From the NCBI GenBank assembly GCA_905233795.1, contig CAJOFP010000243.1:1-5657 (forward strand): a DNA stretch of 5,657 nt, written 5' to 3'. Origin of the DNA: an uncultured Oscillibacter sp. Its GTDB lineage: Bacteria > Bacillota > Clostridia > Oscillospirales > Oscillospiraceae. Below the pieces are notes generated by a model. The model had not been told where the DNA came from, did not search any database, and saw only the letters and a list, made by a program, of their open reading frames with translations. A program made the position numbers and the translations under genes. Of this stretch, positions 1-5,628 are shown piece by piece (position 1 is the stretch's first letter; each line of letters opens with the position of its first letter).

Positions 1-78
1 GAATTTAAAATCGTAAACAGTGAGGAATTTCTGGACGCCGTAGCCGTAAAACTGCGTGAATCGCTGGGAAAAGTGTGA
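1..78 (+). CDS. C-terminal fragment of an unidentified protein
   Basis: The frame beginning at base 1 stays open for 25 codons and stops at TGA (76-78). The visible tail includes EEFLDAVAVKLRESLGK, which looks like a charged amphipathic helix. Its codon use (GCC, CTG, GAA, AAA) resembles the genes downstream. The start and nearly all of the protein lie outside the window, and I do not recognise the family. It is read in the same direction as the genes that follow but is separated from them by 226 bases, so it is probably a different transcription unit. Confidence 0.55.
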   Translation, partial: EFKIVNSEEFLDAVAVKLRESLGKV

Positions 79-251
79 TATTATTAATATTAAATATTAC
101 AAATATAATAAACGCGCATGTATCGGCATGTTTTTATTTCCCCCGTGTCCGTGACGATACAGCCGGGAATAGCGGATTTATATCTTGGCGCGGCGCGAAT
201 GCCCTGAAAGAATGTCTCGATGGATACGGATTTGAAAGAATTATTAAATAA
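75..251 (+). other. GC-richer island with a short open frame, possible gene remnant
   Basis: Between two almost pure A/T stretches, bases about 131-235 have gene-like composition, with several GCG, GGC and GAT triplets. One frame is open across the island and ends at TAA (249-251). Its last part reads ISWRGANALKECLDG followed by YGFERIIK, which looks like an ordinary protein C-terminus. The only possible starts are far upstream in A/T-rich sequence (for example GTG at 75), and no ribosome binding site supports them. The region may be the tail of a decayed gene, a very short real gene or a structured RNA. I do not recognise the fragment. Another tiny frame at 220-264 (14 codons) has no ribosome binding site. 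Confidence 0.2.
107..140 (+). terminator. Weak terminator-like hairpin after the upstream gene
   Basis: CATG (117-120) and CATG (127-130) can pair around a 6-base loop. AATAAA (107-112) can pair with TTTATT (133-138) as an outer stem, with a mismatched internal loop of 4 by 2 bases. A T-rich run follows the inner stem. The inner stem is only 4 bp and the outer one is A/T only, so this is a poor Rho-independent terminator. Its place just after the TGA at 78 is the main support. Confidence 0.2.
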
Positions 252-252
252 A

Positions 253-287
253 TTGGAAAAATAATATTAAAAATAATATAATATAAT
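253..287 (+). promoter_or_regulatory. Candidate sigma-A promoter for the acetyltransferase operon
   Basis: TTGGAA (253-258) is followed after 18 bases by TATAAT (277-282), and a second overlapping TATAAT occupies 282-287. Transcription would begin about 289-294, at or just before the ribosome binding site at 293-299, leaving a very short leader. The surrounding sequence is nearly all A and T, so TATAAT can occur by chance and the -35 match is only partial. Its position is sensible, since no other promoter is evident before the four-gene run. Confidence 0.35.
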
Positions 288-304
288 AAATAGAGGCGGA
301 TTTT

Positions 305-979
305 ATGAGAGACGGAATCGCGCCGAACCCGGAAAAAGTATTTCCCATTCCCGGAATTGATAATTTAATTAATATTAAGCCGACTGTTAAAAATAAAAAT
401 ATTATCGTCGGTGAGTTCAGTTATTTCAGCGATACGGATTTTGAAAGCCATGTAAGCCATTTTTATGATTTTAACGGCGATAAATTAATAATCGGAAAGT
501 TCTGTCAAATCGCGGCGGGCGTGGAATTTGTCATGAACGGCGCGAATCATCGGATGAATACAGTCACGACATTTCCGTTTTATATTTTCGAGGGCTGGAA
601 TCAGGACGCGCCGCCATTGTCGGAACTGCCGTTGAAAGGCGATATTATTATTGGCAATGATGTATGGATTGGGCAAAATTCTGTGATTTTACCGGGCGTC
701 CATATCGGCGACGGCGCGATTATCGGCTTAAACAGCGTTGTGGGAAGCGATATTCCGGCGTATCATATCGCGGCGGGGAATCCGGCGAAAATTATTCGCA
801 AAAGATTTGACGATGAGTTAATAAATTTAATGCTGAAATGGCAATGGTGGAATTATAGTATTGAGGAAATTGAAAAATTTATCCCAATTTTGAGCGATAG
901 TAATTTAAACCGGGTGAAAGAAAAAATCAAAAAATTGCTGGATGGAGGAAAGGCGGATGGAAACAGCGAAAGTTTTTGA
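305..979 (+). CDS. Vat/CatB-like hexapeptide-repeat O-acetyltransferase (xenobiotic acyltransferase family)
   Basis: This 224-residue protein should transfer acetyl from acetyl-CoA to a hydroxyl group of a small molecule. Relatives acetylate streptogramin A (Vat) or chloramphenicol (CatB) in the cytoplasm as trimers of left-handed beta-helices. Visible marks are GPNP-like IAPNPEKVFP at residues 5-14, IGKFCQIAAGV at 63-73, and NGANHRM at 78-84. His82 there corresponds to the catalytic histidine of VatD. The hexapeptide repeats include GNDVWIG at 117-123, with Trp121, and IGDGAIIGLNSVV. GNPAK at 158-162 and a helical tail containing WQWWNYS complete the family pattern. ATG at 305 is supported by AGAGGCGG at 292-299. 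At 224 residues it is somewhat longer than VatD; the extra tail (about residues 205-224) runs into the next gene, overlapping it by 23 bases. The substrate cannot be settled from sequence; it could be a housekeeping sugar or antibiotic acetyltransferase rather than a resistance enzyme. Confidence 0.9.
   Translation: MRDGIAPNPEKVFPIPGIDNLINIKPTVKNKNIIVGEFSYFSDTDFESHVSHFYDFNGDKLIIGKFCQIAAGVEFVMNGANHRMNTVTTFPFYIFEGWNQDAPPLSELPLKGDIIIGNDVWIGQNSVILPGVHIGDGAIIGLNSVVGSDIPAYHIAAGNPAKIIRKRFDDELINLMLKWQWWNYSIEEIEKFIPILSDSNLNRVKEKIKKLLDGGKADGNSESF
944..956 (+). promoter_or_regulatory. Ribosome binding site that fixes the vapB-like start at 957
   Basis: GGAGG (944-948) lies 8 bases before ATG at 957, inside the end of the acetyltransferase gene. 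It falls immediately after an alternative in-frame ATG at 942, so that earlier ATG cannot use it. The earlier ATG has no comparable site, and starting there would add MEERR, which is foreign to the family. Confidence 0.8.
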
Positions 980-1160
980 CTATGACGGAATCCAAGCGGT
1001 AGGATTACCGGAATCCTATCGTTTTCATGAAAACGAAGTATTTATTCGGAAGTTAGGAAATGCCGTAATGTTAATTCCGAAAGAAGAGGCGTGGCGGACA
1101 TTTCTGGACGGATTAAGCGGCTTTACGGATGATTTTTTTCAGGATGGGAGATTAAAATAA
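957..1160 (+). CDS. Solitary VapB-type (AbrB/MazE-like) antitoxin protein
   Basis: The 67-residue product matches the VapB antitoxin pattern. It starts METAKVF and has the swapped-hairpin DNA-binding segment QAVGLPESYRF (13-23), followed by NEVFIRKLGNAVMLIPK (26-42). It ends with the toxin-binding tail W46..F49..L53..F56..DF60. In the family, VapB pairs with a PIN-domain ribonuclease VapC and represses its own operon. Here no toxin gene follows; pheS begins 1 base after the stop. The usual family motif is close to GRSQAVRLP, but this protein has DGIQAVGLP, so the two arginines usually present are absent. It may therefore bind a different site, bind DNA poorly, or neutralise a toxin encoded elsewhere. 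Its start overlaps the acetyltransferase end by 23 bases, which suggests translational coupling. The ribosome binding site of pheS lies within its last codons. The family call is firm; the biological role is unknown. Confidence 0.85.
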   Translation: METAKVFDYDGIQAVGLPESYRFHENEVFIRKLGNAVMLIPKEEAWRTFLDGLSGFTDDFFQDGRLK

Positions 1161-1161
1161 T

Positions 1162-2187
1162 ATGAAAGAACAGTTGGAAGCGATACGCAAAAACGCGCTG
1201 GACGCGATACAGGCGGCGAAAGATAACGCGGGTCTGGACGCTTTACGGGTGAAATATCTGGGACGTAAAGGCGAATTAACCGGCGTATTGAAAAAAATGG
1301 GCGGCTTGTCGGCGGATATGCGTCCCGTAATGGGACAGATGGCGAATGAAGTCCGAAGCGCGTTGGAACAGGCTGTGGAAAAACAGGCGGAAATATTGGC
1401 CGAAAAAGCGATGGAAGCCAGATTGGCTCTGGAAACGGTAGATATAACGATGCCGGGAAAAAAGAGCGCGATTGGGCATAGACACCCCATGTATACGGCT
1501 TTGGATGAGTTTAAAGAAATTTTTATTAATATGGGCTTTGAAGTCATGGACGGGCCTGAAATTGAGGAATCGGCGTATAATTTCGATAAGTTAAACACGC
1601 CGGACGATCATCCGGCGCGGGAGTGGTCCGATACGTTTTATTTAAATCAGGATTCTAAAATATTATTAAGAACGCAGACTTCCCCCATGCAGATACGGGC
1701 AATGGAGACTTATGGGGTTCCCATTCGTATGATTTCGCCGGGGCGTGTCTATCGCAAAGACGAAGTGGACGCGACGCATTCGCCCATGTTTCATCAGATT
1801 GAGGGACTTGTGGTTGACAAAGGCGTGACAATGGCGGATTTGAAAGGGACTTTAAACGCCGTGATTCGTGAAATATACGGCGCGGATACGAAAACAAGAT
1901 TCCGGCCTCATCATTTTCCGTTCACGGAGCCAAGCTGTGAAGTGGACGTACAGTGCGCCCGGTGCGGCGGCAAAGGCTGTCCGACTTGCAAGGGCGAAGG
2001 CTGGATGGAAGTATTAGGCGCGGGCATGGTACACCCGAAAGTATTGGCGGGCTGTGGCGTTGACCCGGATGTTTATTCCGGTTTCGCGTTTGGTTTCGGA
2101 CTGGAACGCATGGCGATGGCGAGATTTAAAATTAACGATATGCGTTTGATATTTGAAAACGACGTAAGATTTTTAGAGCAATTTTAA
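1162..2187 (+). CDS. pheS: Phenylalanine--tRNA ligase alpha subunit
   Basis: This is the catalytic subunit of the cytoplasmic alpha2-beta2 phenylalanyl-tRNA synthetase, which activates phenylalanine with ATP and charges tRNA-Phe. The 341-residue length is normal. Residues 1-90 form the N-terminal coiled-coil that contacts tRNA, including YLGRKGELT at 32-40. Class II motif 1 begins near GHRHPM (105-110). Motif 2 is the segment SPGRVYRKDEVDATHSPMFH (192-211). Residues around FPFTEPSCEVDV (252-263) line the active site. CARCGGKGCPTCKGEGW (265-281) is the cysteine-bearing loop seen in many Firmicutes PheS proteins. Motif 3 is GFAFGFGLERMAMARF (307-322). The protein ends in the usual way with ENDVRFLEQF. 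ATG at 1162 has GGGAG at 1146-1150, 11 bases upstream, inside the vapB-like gene. No T-box leader precedes it; it is most likely transcribed from the promoter before the acetyltransferase or from an unseen internal one. Confidence 0.98.
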   Translation: MKEQLEAIRKNALDAIQAAKDNAGLDALRVKYLGRKGELTGVLKKMGGLSADMRPVMGQMANEVRSALEQAVEKQAEILAEKAMEARLALETVDITMPGKKSAIGHRHPMYTALDEFKEIFINMGFEVMDGPEIEESAYNFDKLNTPDDHPAREWSDTFYLNQDSKILLRTQTSPMQIRAMETYGVPIRMISPGRVYRKDEVDATHSPMFHQIEGLVVDKGVTMADLKGTLNAVIREIYGADTKTRFRPHHFPFTEPSCEVDVQCARCGGKGCPTCKGEGWMEVLGAGMVHPKVLAGCGVDPDVYSGFAFGFGLERMAMARFKINDMRLIFENDVRFLEQF

Positions 2188-2248
2188 AATATATTAAATA
2201 TAATTAAATAATAAATTTTAATAATAATTCGGGAGGGACAGAAAAATT

Positions 2249-4963
2249 ATGAAACTTTCCCGCAAATGGCTGCATGAATTTGTGGATATAGCGAATATCG
2301 GGGATCGTGAATTTTCGGAAGCTATGACGCTGTCGGGGTCTAAGACGGAAGCGACGGCGGTTTTAAATGAAAATATAAAAAATATTGTCGCGGGGCGTAT
2401 TGAGGCTATGGAACGCCATCCCGACTCGGATCATATGTGGGTTTGTCAGGTGAATATCGGCAAGCCGGAATTGGTTCAGATTGTCACGGGCGCGTGGAAT
2501 GTACACGCGGGGGATTTAGTCCCCGTGGCGGTTCATAACGCGGTATTGCCCAACGGTAAGAAAATCACAAAGGGCAAATTGCGCGGGATTTTGTCAAACG
2601 GGATGTTATGTTCTTTAAGAGAATTAAATTTAACGGCGGAGCATGATTTTCCATACGCGATTATAAAACCCGCCGCGCTTTTGCATGATTATCACGCGAT
2701 AGATAAAAATAAGCCGTCGATTCCGGAAGATATAAATCCGGGGGAAGTTGAAAAAATCGCGTATAATCGCCGGAGCGTGATTCTGGATACGGGAGAAGAA
2801 AATAATATACAGCCGGAATTAATAGAAACGGATTTGAGTAATATTCATGTCGGGGATTTGGTCGCGTATGATATAAAAGCGAAAAAAATTTGCGGCTTGG
2901 ATGATTTACACGCGAAACAAGAGGAATTTCCGCATTGTATCACGGACGGAATATGGATTTTAAATCCTGAGGATAAAGATTGCAAACCCGGCGATGATAT
3001 TGCGGGTTATATCGGCGCGGACGATCATGTGGTGGAATTTGAAATAACTCCCAATCGTCCGGATTGTTTGAGCGTGATCGGCTTAGCGCGTGAGGCCGCC
3101 GCGACGTTTGATAAAGATTTAAAATTACACGAGCCGAAAATTCAGGGCGGCGCGGGCGATATTGGCGGTCTGTTGGATATTGAAATAGAAGACGGCGATT
3201 TATGCGCGAGATATACGGCGCGTCTTGTCAAGAATGTCAAGATTAAGCCGTCCCCGGCGTGGATGCGCGAAAGATTGAGAAATTCAGGCGTAAGACCGAT
3301 TAATAATATAGTGGATATTACAAATTATGTCATGTTGGAATACGGCCAGCCCATGCACGCGTTTGACTTTTCCTGTGTGGATGGCGGGAATATTGTCGTC
3401 AGAACGGCCCGCGAGGGCGAGAGCGTAGAGACGTTAGACGGCAATATCAGAAAATTGACGCCGGATATGCTTTGTATTTGCGATGAAAATAAACCGGTCG
3501 CCGTGGCGGGCGTCATGGGCGGCGCGAACAGCGAGATATTAGGCGATACGGATATGGTATTATTTGAGTCGGCGAATTTCAACGGCGCGTCGGTACGCCG
3601 AACCGCAACGGCGTTGAATATGCGGACGGAAGCGTCGTCGAGATTTGAAAAAGGTCTGGATCCATTAAATACTTTAAAAGCCGTCAATCGGGCGTGTGAG
3701 CTGGTGGAATTGCTGGACGCCGGTGAAGTTCTGGACGGCGTTGTGGACGCGATAGCCCGTGACAGCGCGGCGCGAGAAATTAAATTAGAACCGGATAAAA
3801 TCAATCAGTTACTGGGAACGGATATTGCGGAAAGCGATATGCGCCGGATTTTAACGCCGTTAGGCTTTGAATTAGACGGCGATATGATCCGCGTTCCGTC
3901 ATGGCGCGGCGATGTGGAGGGCTGCGCGGATATAGCGGAGGAAGTCGCCAGATTTTACGGTTATAATTTAATTCCCAATACGCTTTCAGCCGGTTTAAAT
4001 CCGCGCCGTGGATTGAATGCGCGGCAAAAATTTGAGAATCGACTGGGCGCCTTGTGCCGTTCTCTTGGTTATCATGAAATCTTGACTTATTCGTTTATCA
4101 GTCCGTCGTATTATAATAAAATTCACCTGCCGGAAAAATCTATACTGCGCGATTCGTTAAAAATTTTAAATCCCTTGGGGGAAGATACGTCCATTATGCG
4201 GACGGCTGTTCTGCCGTCCATGCTGGAAGTCCTGACGCGTAATTATAATCTGCGCAATCAGGAAGCGTGTTTATACGAACTGGGGCGCGTGTATTTCCCG
4301 AAAGAAGATCAATCCGGTCTCGCGGATGAATTAAAAAGATTATCTCTGGGCGCGTATGGTCAAAATATGGACTTTTTCGCGTTAAAAGGCGCGATTGAGA
4401 ATATTTTATCCGGCTTGCGGATTGAAAACACGCGATATATACGGGATTTAAATAATAATAATATAAAAATCCCGGAGCGTATGCGGGATTTGCAAAACGC
4501 GTTTCATCCGGGGCGTTCGGCGTGGATTGTCGCGGGAAATAAAATTCTCGGCGTGTTCGGACAGATTCATCCGGCGGTTTCGTCGCAATACGGCGTGGAT
4601 CGGGAAATTTACGCCGCTGAAATTTCCTGTGATGATTTATTTGAGAATATCGGGCCGGAGCCGGTCTATCATTCTTTACCGCGTTTCCCCGCCGTCACGC
4701 GTGATATAGCGTTAATTTGCGCGAAAGAACTGCCCGTCGGCGATTTGAAAGCCGTAATCTATGACGCGTCCGCCGGATTGTTGCAATCCGCCGCGATTTT
4801 CGATGTCTATACCGGGACGGGCATTCCTGAAGATAAAAAAAGCGTGGCGTTTAGTCTGACTTTCCGCGCCGATGACAGAAGTCTGACCGCGTCCGAAGCC
4901 GATGAGGAAGTCAAGGCGATTCTGAAACGTCTGCGCGATGACCTGAACGCCGTTTTGAGATAA
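2249..4963 (+). CDS. pheT: Phenylalanine--tRNA ligase beta subunit, with an extra domain-sized insertion
   Basis: The 904-residue beta subunit of phenylalanyl-tRNA synthetase supports tRNA recognition and hydrolyses mischarged Tyr-tRNA-Phe. Domains in order: an N-terminal piece (1-38); an EMAP-like tRNA-binding OB fold (about 39-125, with HPDSDHMWVCQVNIG and GKLRGILSNGMLCS); the B3/B4 editing region (about 310-475, with GQPMHAFD at 366-373 and VAGVMGG at 419-425); a B5 domain (about 508-575); the catalytic-like core (about 590-790); and the C-terminal ferredoxin-like anticodon-binding domain (about 805-904, starting HSLPRFPAVTRDIAL). The editing motifs look intact. Bacterial PheT is usually about 790-820 residues; the excess is explained by an insertion at about residues 139-226. 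ATG at 2249 is preceded by GGGAGGG (2231-2237), an 11-base gap. The 61-base spacer after pheS is nearly all A/T and shows no terminator, so the two genes should be co-transcribed. Confidence 0.98.
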   Translation: MKLSRKWLHEFVDIANIGDREFSEAMTLSGSKTEATAVLNENIKNIVAGRIEAMERHPDSDHMWVCQVNIGKPELVQIVTGAWNVHAGDLVPVAVHNAVLPNGKKITKGKLRGILSNGMLCSLRELNLTAEHDFPYAIIKPAALLHDYHAIDKNKPSIPEDINPGEVEKIAYNRRSVILDTGEENNIQPELIETDLSNIHVGDLVAYDIKAKKICGLDDLHAKQEEFPHCITDGIWILNPEDKDCKPGDDIAGYIGADDHVVEFEITPNRPDCLSVIGLAREAAATFDKDLKLHEPKIQGGAGDIGGLLDIEIEDGDLCARYTARLVKNVKIKPSPAWMRERLRNSGVRPINNIVDITNYVMLEYGQPMHAFDFSCVDGGNIVVRTAREGESVETLDGNIRKLTPDMLCICDENKPVAVAGVMGGANSEILGDTDMVLFESANFNGASVRRTATALNMRTEASSRFEKGLDPLNTLKAVNRACELVELLDAGEVLDGVVDAIARDSAAREIKLEPDKINQLLGTDIAESDMRRILTPLGFELDGDMIRVPSWRGDVEGCADIAEEVARFYGYNLIPNTLSAGLNPRRGLNARQKFENRLGALCRSLGYHEILTYSFISPSYYNKIHLPEKSILRDSLKILNPLGEDTSIMRTAVLPSMLEVLTRNYNLRNQEACLYELGRVYFPKEDQSGLADELKRLSLGAYGQNMDFFALKGAIENILSGLRIENTRYIRDLNNNNIKIPERMRDLQNAFHPGRSAWIVAGNKILGVFGQIHPAVSSQYGVDREIYAAEISCDDLFENIGPEPVYHSLPRFPAVTRDIALICAKELPVGDLKAVIYDASAGLLQSAAIFDVYTGTGIPEDKKSVAFSLTFRADDRSLTASEADEEVKAILKRLRDDLNAVLR
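2648..2926 (+). other. Insertion of about 90 residues within PheT
   Basis: In typical PheT the OB fold ends in a stretch like HDFPYAIEDGI and runs straight into the next domain. Here FPYAI (residues 134-138) is separated from FPHCITDGIWIL (227-238) by about 90 residues, so the flanking motif appears twice in similar form. The inserted part contains RRSVILDTGEENNIQPELIE (174-193, 20 residues) and the barrel-like wording VGDLVAYDI (201-209). Short PED/PGE-type phrases recur (PEDINPGE at 159-166, PEDKDCKPGDD at 240-250). Frame and codon style are continuous with the rest of pheT, so it is not a sequencing artefact. Its function is unknown; its location next to the tRNA-binding OB fold suggests a role in tRNA contact or subunit packing. 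Confidence 0.7.
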
Positions 4964-5096
4964 ATAAAATAATTTATAAAATAAATCCCTCTCCTGTCTA
5001 TCCGTATTTAAATAAATAAATTAAATTTTTATTAAAATTATATTTAAATTATAAAAGCCCGTCGAAAAAACTTTTCTAAATCGCCCTGAAAATCGC
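4964..5096 (+). other. A/T-rich spacer after pheT, no clear terminator
   Basis: This stretch holds no plausible gene on either strand. ATTTAAAT occurs at 5007-5014 and again at 5042-5049; because it is its own reverse complement the two copies could form an all-A/T stem. No GC-rich hairpin followed by a T run was found, so the end of the pheT transcript is not marked by a canonical Rho-independent terminator. A direct repeat AAATCGC appears at 5078-5084 and 5090-5096, right before the candidate promoter at 5097. Confidence 0.5.
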
Positions 5097-5125
5097 TTTA
5101 CAGAAAATCTAAAATAGAGTATACT
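5097..5125 (+). promoter_or_regulatory. Candidate upstream sigma-A promoter of ireB
   Basis: TTTACA (5097-5102) and TATACT (5120-5125) are separated by exactly 17 bases, each matching the consensus at 5 of 6 positions. A transcript starting near 5132 would have a leader of about 125 bases before ireB, or could be a small RNA. No intrinsic terminator or obvious riboswitch was seen in that leader. Confidence 0.45.
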
Positions 5126-5195
5126 GAAACTTGATTGAAATTATTTAATCATATATTTTATTTTATAGCGGCTTTATAATTTATATATAATTAAA

Positions 5196-5226
5196 TTGAT
5201 ATTTGTAACGGATAAGTTATTATAAT
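5196..5226 (+). promoter_or_regulatory. Candidate proximal sigma-A promoter of ireB
   Basis: TATAAT (5221-5226) is a perfect -10 box. TTGATA (5196-5201) is a fair -35 box but sits 19 bases away; using TATTAT (5218-5223) instead gives 16 bases. Transcription would start about 5231-5234. This coincides with the ATG at 5233 and leaves about 24 bases before the preferred GTG start at 5257, enough to include the ribosome binding site. Confidence 0.45.
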
Positions 5227-5238
5227 ACGCGTATGGAT

Positions 5239-5249
5239 GGGAGAGGCGG
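5239..5249 (+). promoter_or_regulatory. Ribosome binding site deciding the ireB start
   Basis: GGGAGAGGCGG lies 7-10 bases before GTG at 5257. The upstream in-frame ATG at 5233 precedes this site and has only a -10-like A/T sequence before it, so normal initiation should occur at GTG 5257. Confidence 0.7.
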
Positions 5250-5256
5250 TGTTCAT

Positions 5257-5532
5257 GTGGACGAATTTACCAGAAGATTTCATATTTCAGGTGAAAAAGA
5301 CGCGGAAATTCATAGTATTTTATCCGCCGTATATCAGGCTCTGGAAGAAAAAGGCTATAATCCGATTGATCAGATTGTCGGGTATATTCTGTCCGAGGAC
5401 CCGACTTATATTACCAATCACAAAGGGGCGCGGACTATGATCCGAAAAATCGACCGGGATGAGCTTTTGCATGTTTTAGTGCGGACTTATCTCAGCCAGC
5501 CGCCGTTTGATACGGATAAAAATGAAAAATAA
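5257..5532 (+). CDS. ireB: IreB family regulatory phosphoprotein (UPF0297)
   Basis: The 91-residue product carries the family core: [20 protein letters not shown] (residues 23-42), [11 protein letters not shown] (43-53), and [22 protein letters not shown] (about 58-79). In Enterococcus faecalis, IreB is a small cytoplasmic substrate of the PASTA Ser/Thr kinase IreK and negatively affects cephalosporin tolerance; phosphorylation occurs on N-terminal threonines. Here Thr5 in MDEFTRRF is the only N-terminal threonine and the natural candidate. The start chosen is GTG at 5257, because it has a good ribosome binding site and gives a normal family length. Starting at ATG 5233 would add MDGRGGVH. 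In many Firmicutes this gene sits beside alaS and ruvX; neither is visible here, so the neighbourhood differs. It appears to be transcribed alone from its own promoter(s). Confidence 0.92.
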   Translation: MDEFTRRFHISGEKDAEIHSILSAVYQALEEKGYNPIDQIVGYILSEDPTYITNHKGARTMIRKIDRDELLHVLVRTYLSQPPFDTDKNEK

Positions 5533-5548
5533 AAGAAATAAAATAAAT

Positions 5549-5565
5549 AATATCTAAACGATATT
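5549..5565. repeat. Short inverted repeat touching the -35 box
   Basis: AATATC (5549-5554) and GATATT (5560-5565) are perfect inverted arms around TAAAC. The right arm ends on the first base of the -35 box of the next promoter. It could be a weak hairpin after ireB or part of an operator. There is no T run, so it is a poor terminator. Confidence 0.35.
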
Positions 5566-5593
5566 TGACAACGGGCGTTTTATCCCGTATAAT
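5565..5593 (+). promoter_or_regulatory. Exact-consensus sigma-A promoter of the right-edge gene
   Basis: TTGACA (5565-5570), a 17-base spacer and TATAAT (5588-5593) match the sigma-A/sigma-70 consensus at all twelve positions with ideal spacing. Transcription should start near 5600, giving a leader of about 28 bases with a ribosome binding site and then ATG at 5629. Confidence 0.85.
5571..5588. promoter_or_regulatory. Operator-like dyad inside the promoter spacer
   Basis: ACGGG (5571-5575) and CCCGT (5584-5588) are perfect inverted arms around 8 bases. Together they fill the spacer between the -35 and -10 boxes exactly, the last base being the first T of TATAAT. A dimeric repressor bound here would block RNA polymerase. 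The arms are only 5 bases, so chance is possible, but G/C runs stand out in this A/T-rich gap. Confidence 0.4.
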
Positions 5594-5628
5594 ATTATTT
5601 ACGCTTTTTTATGCGCGGGAGATATATT

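Noticed and set aside
976..1005. TTGACT, 18 bases, TAGGAT as an internal promoter for pheST
   Set aside because: The -10 match is weak and both boxes lie in coding sequence explained by the acetyltransferase end and the VapB motif.
1109..1139. Cluster of TTT (Phe) codons at the end of the vapB-like gene, just before the pheS ribosome binding site, as a Phe-sensing leader
   Set aside because: Phe49, Phe56 and Phe60 belong to the ordinary VapB toxin-binding tail. No attenuator hairpin follows, and a stalled ribosome here would cover the pheS site, lowering rather than raising synthesis.
1152..1598. Long minus-strand open frame opposite pheS, and a similar one opposite pheT at 3325-3804
   Set aside because: Both are complements of strongly conserved synthetase coding sequence, with serine- and alanine-rich nonsense-like translations and no supporting signals.
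4450..4467. AAT repeat run in pheT as a possible unstable microsatellite
   Set aside because: It is only a few AAT codons encoding Asn in a variable surface loop of PheT and the frame is intact.
4988..4994. CCTCTCC complementary to GGAGAGG of the ireB ribosome binding site (5240-5246)
   Set aside because: It is only 7 bases, about 250 bases away and upstream of both candidate ireB promoters, so it would be in the same RNA only on read-through from pheT. Probably chance.
4981..5000. Reverse-strand AGGAGAGGG as a ribosome binding site of a minus-strand gene
   Set aside because: No start codon follows at suitable distance on the minus strand, and the sequence beyond runs into the pheT end.
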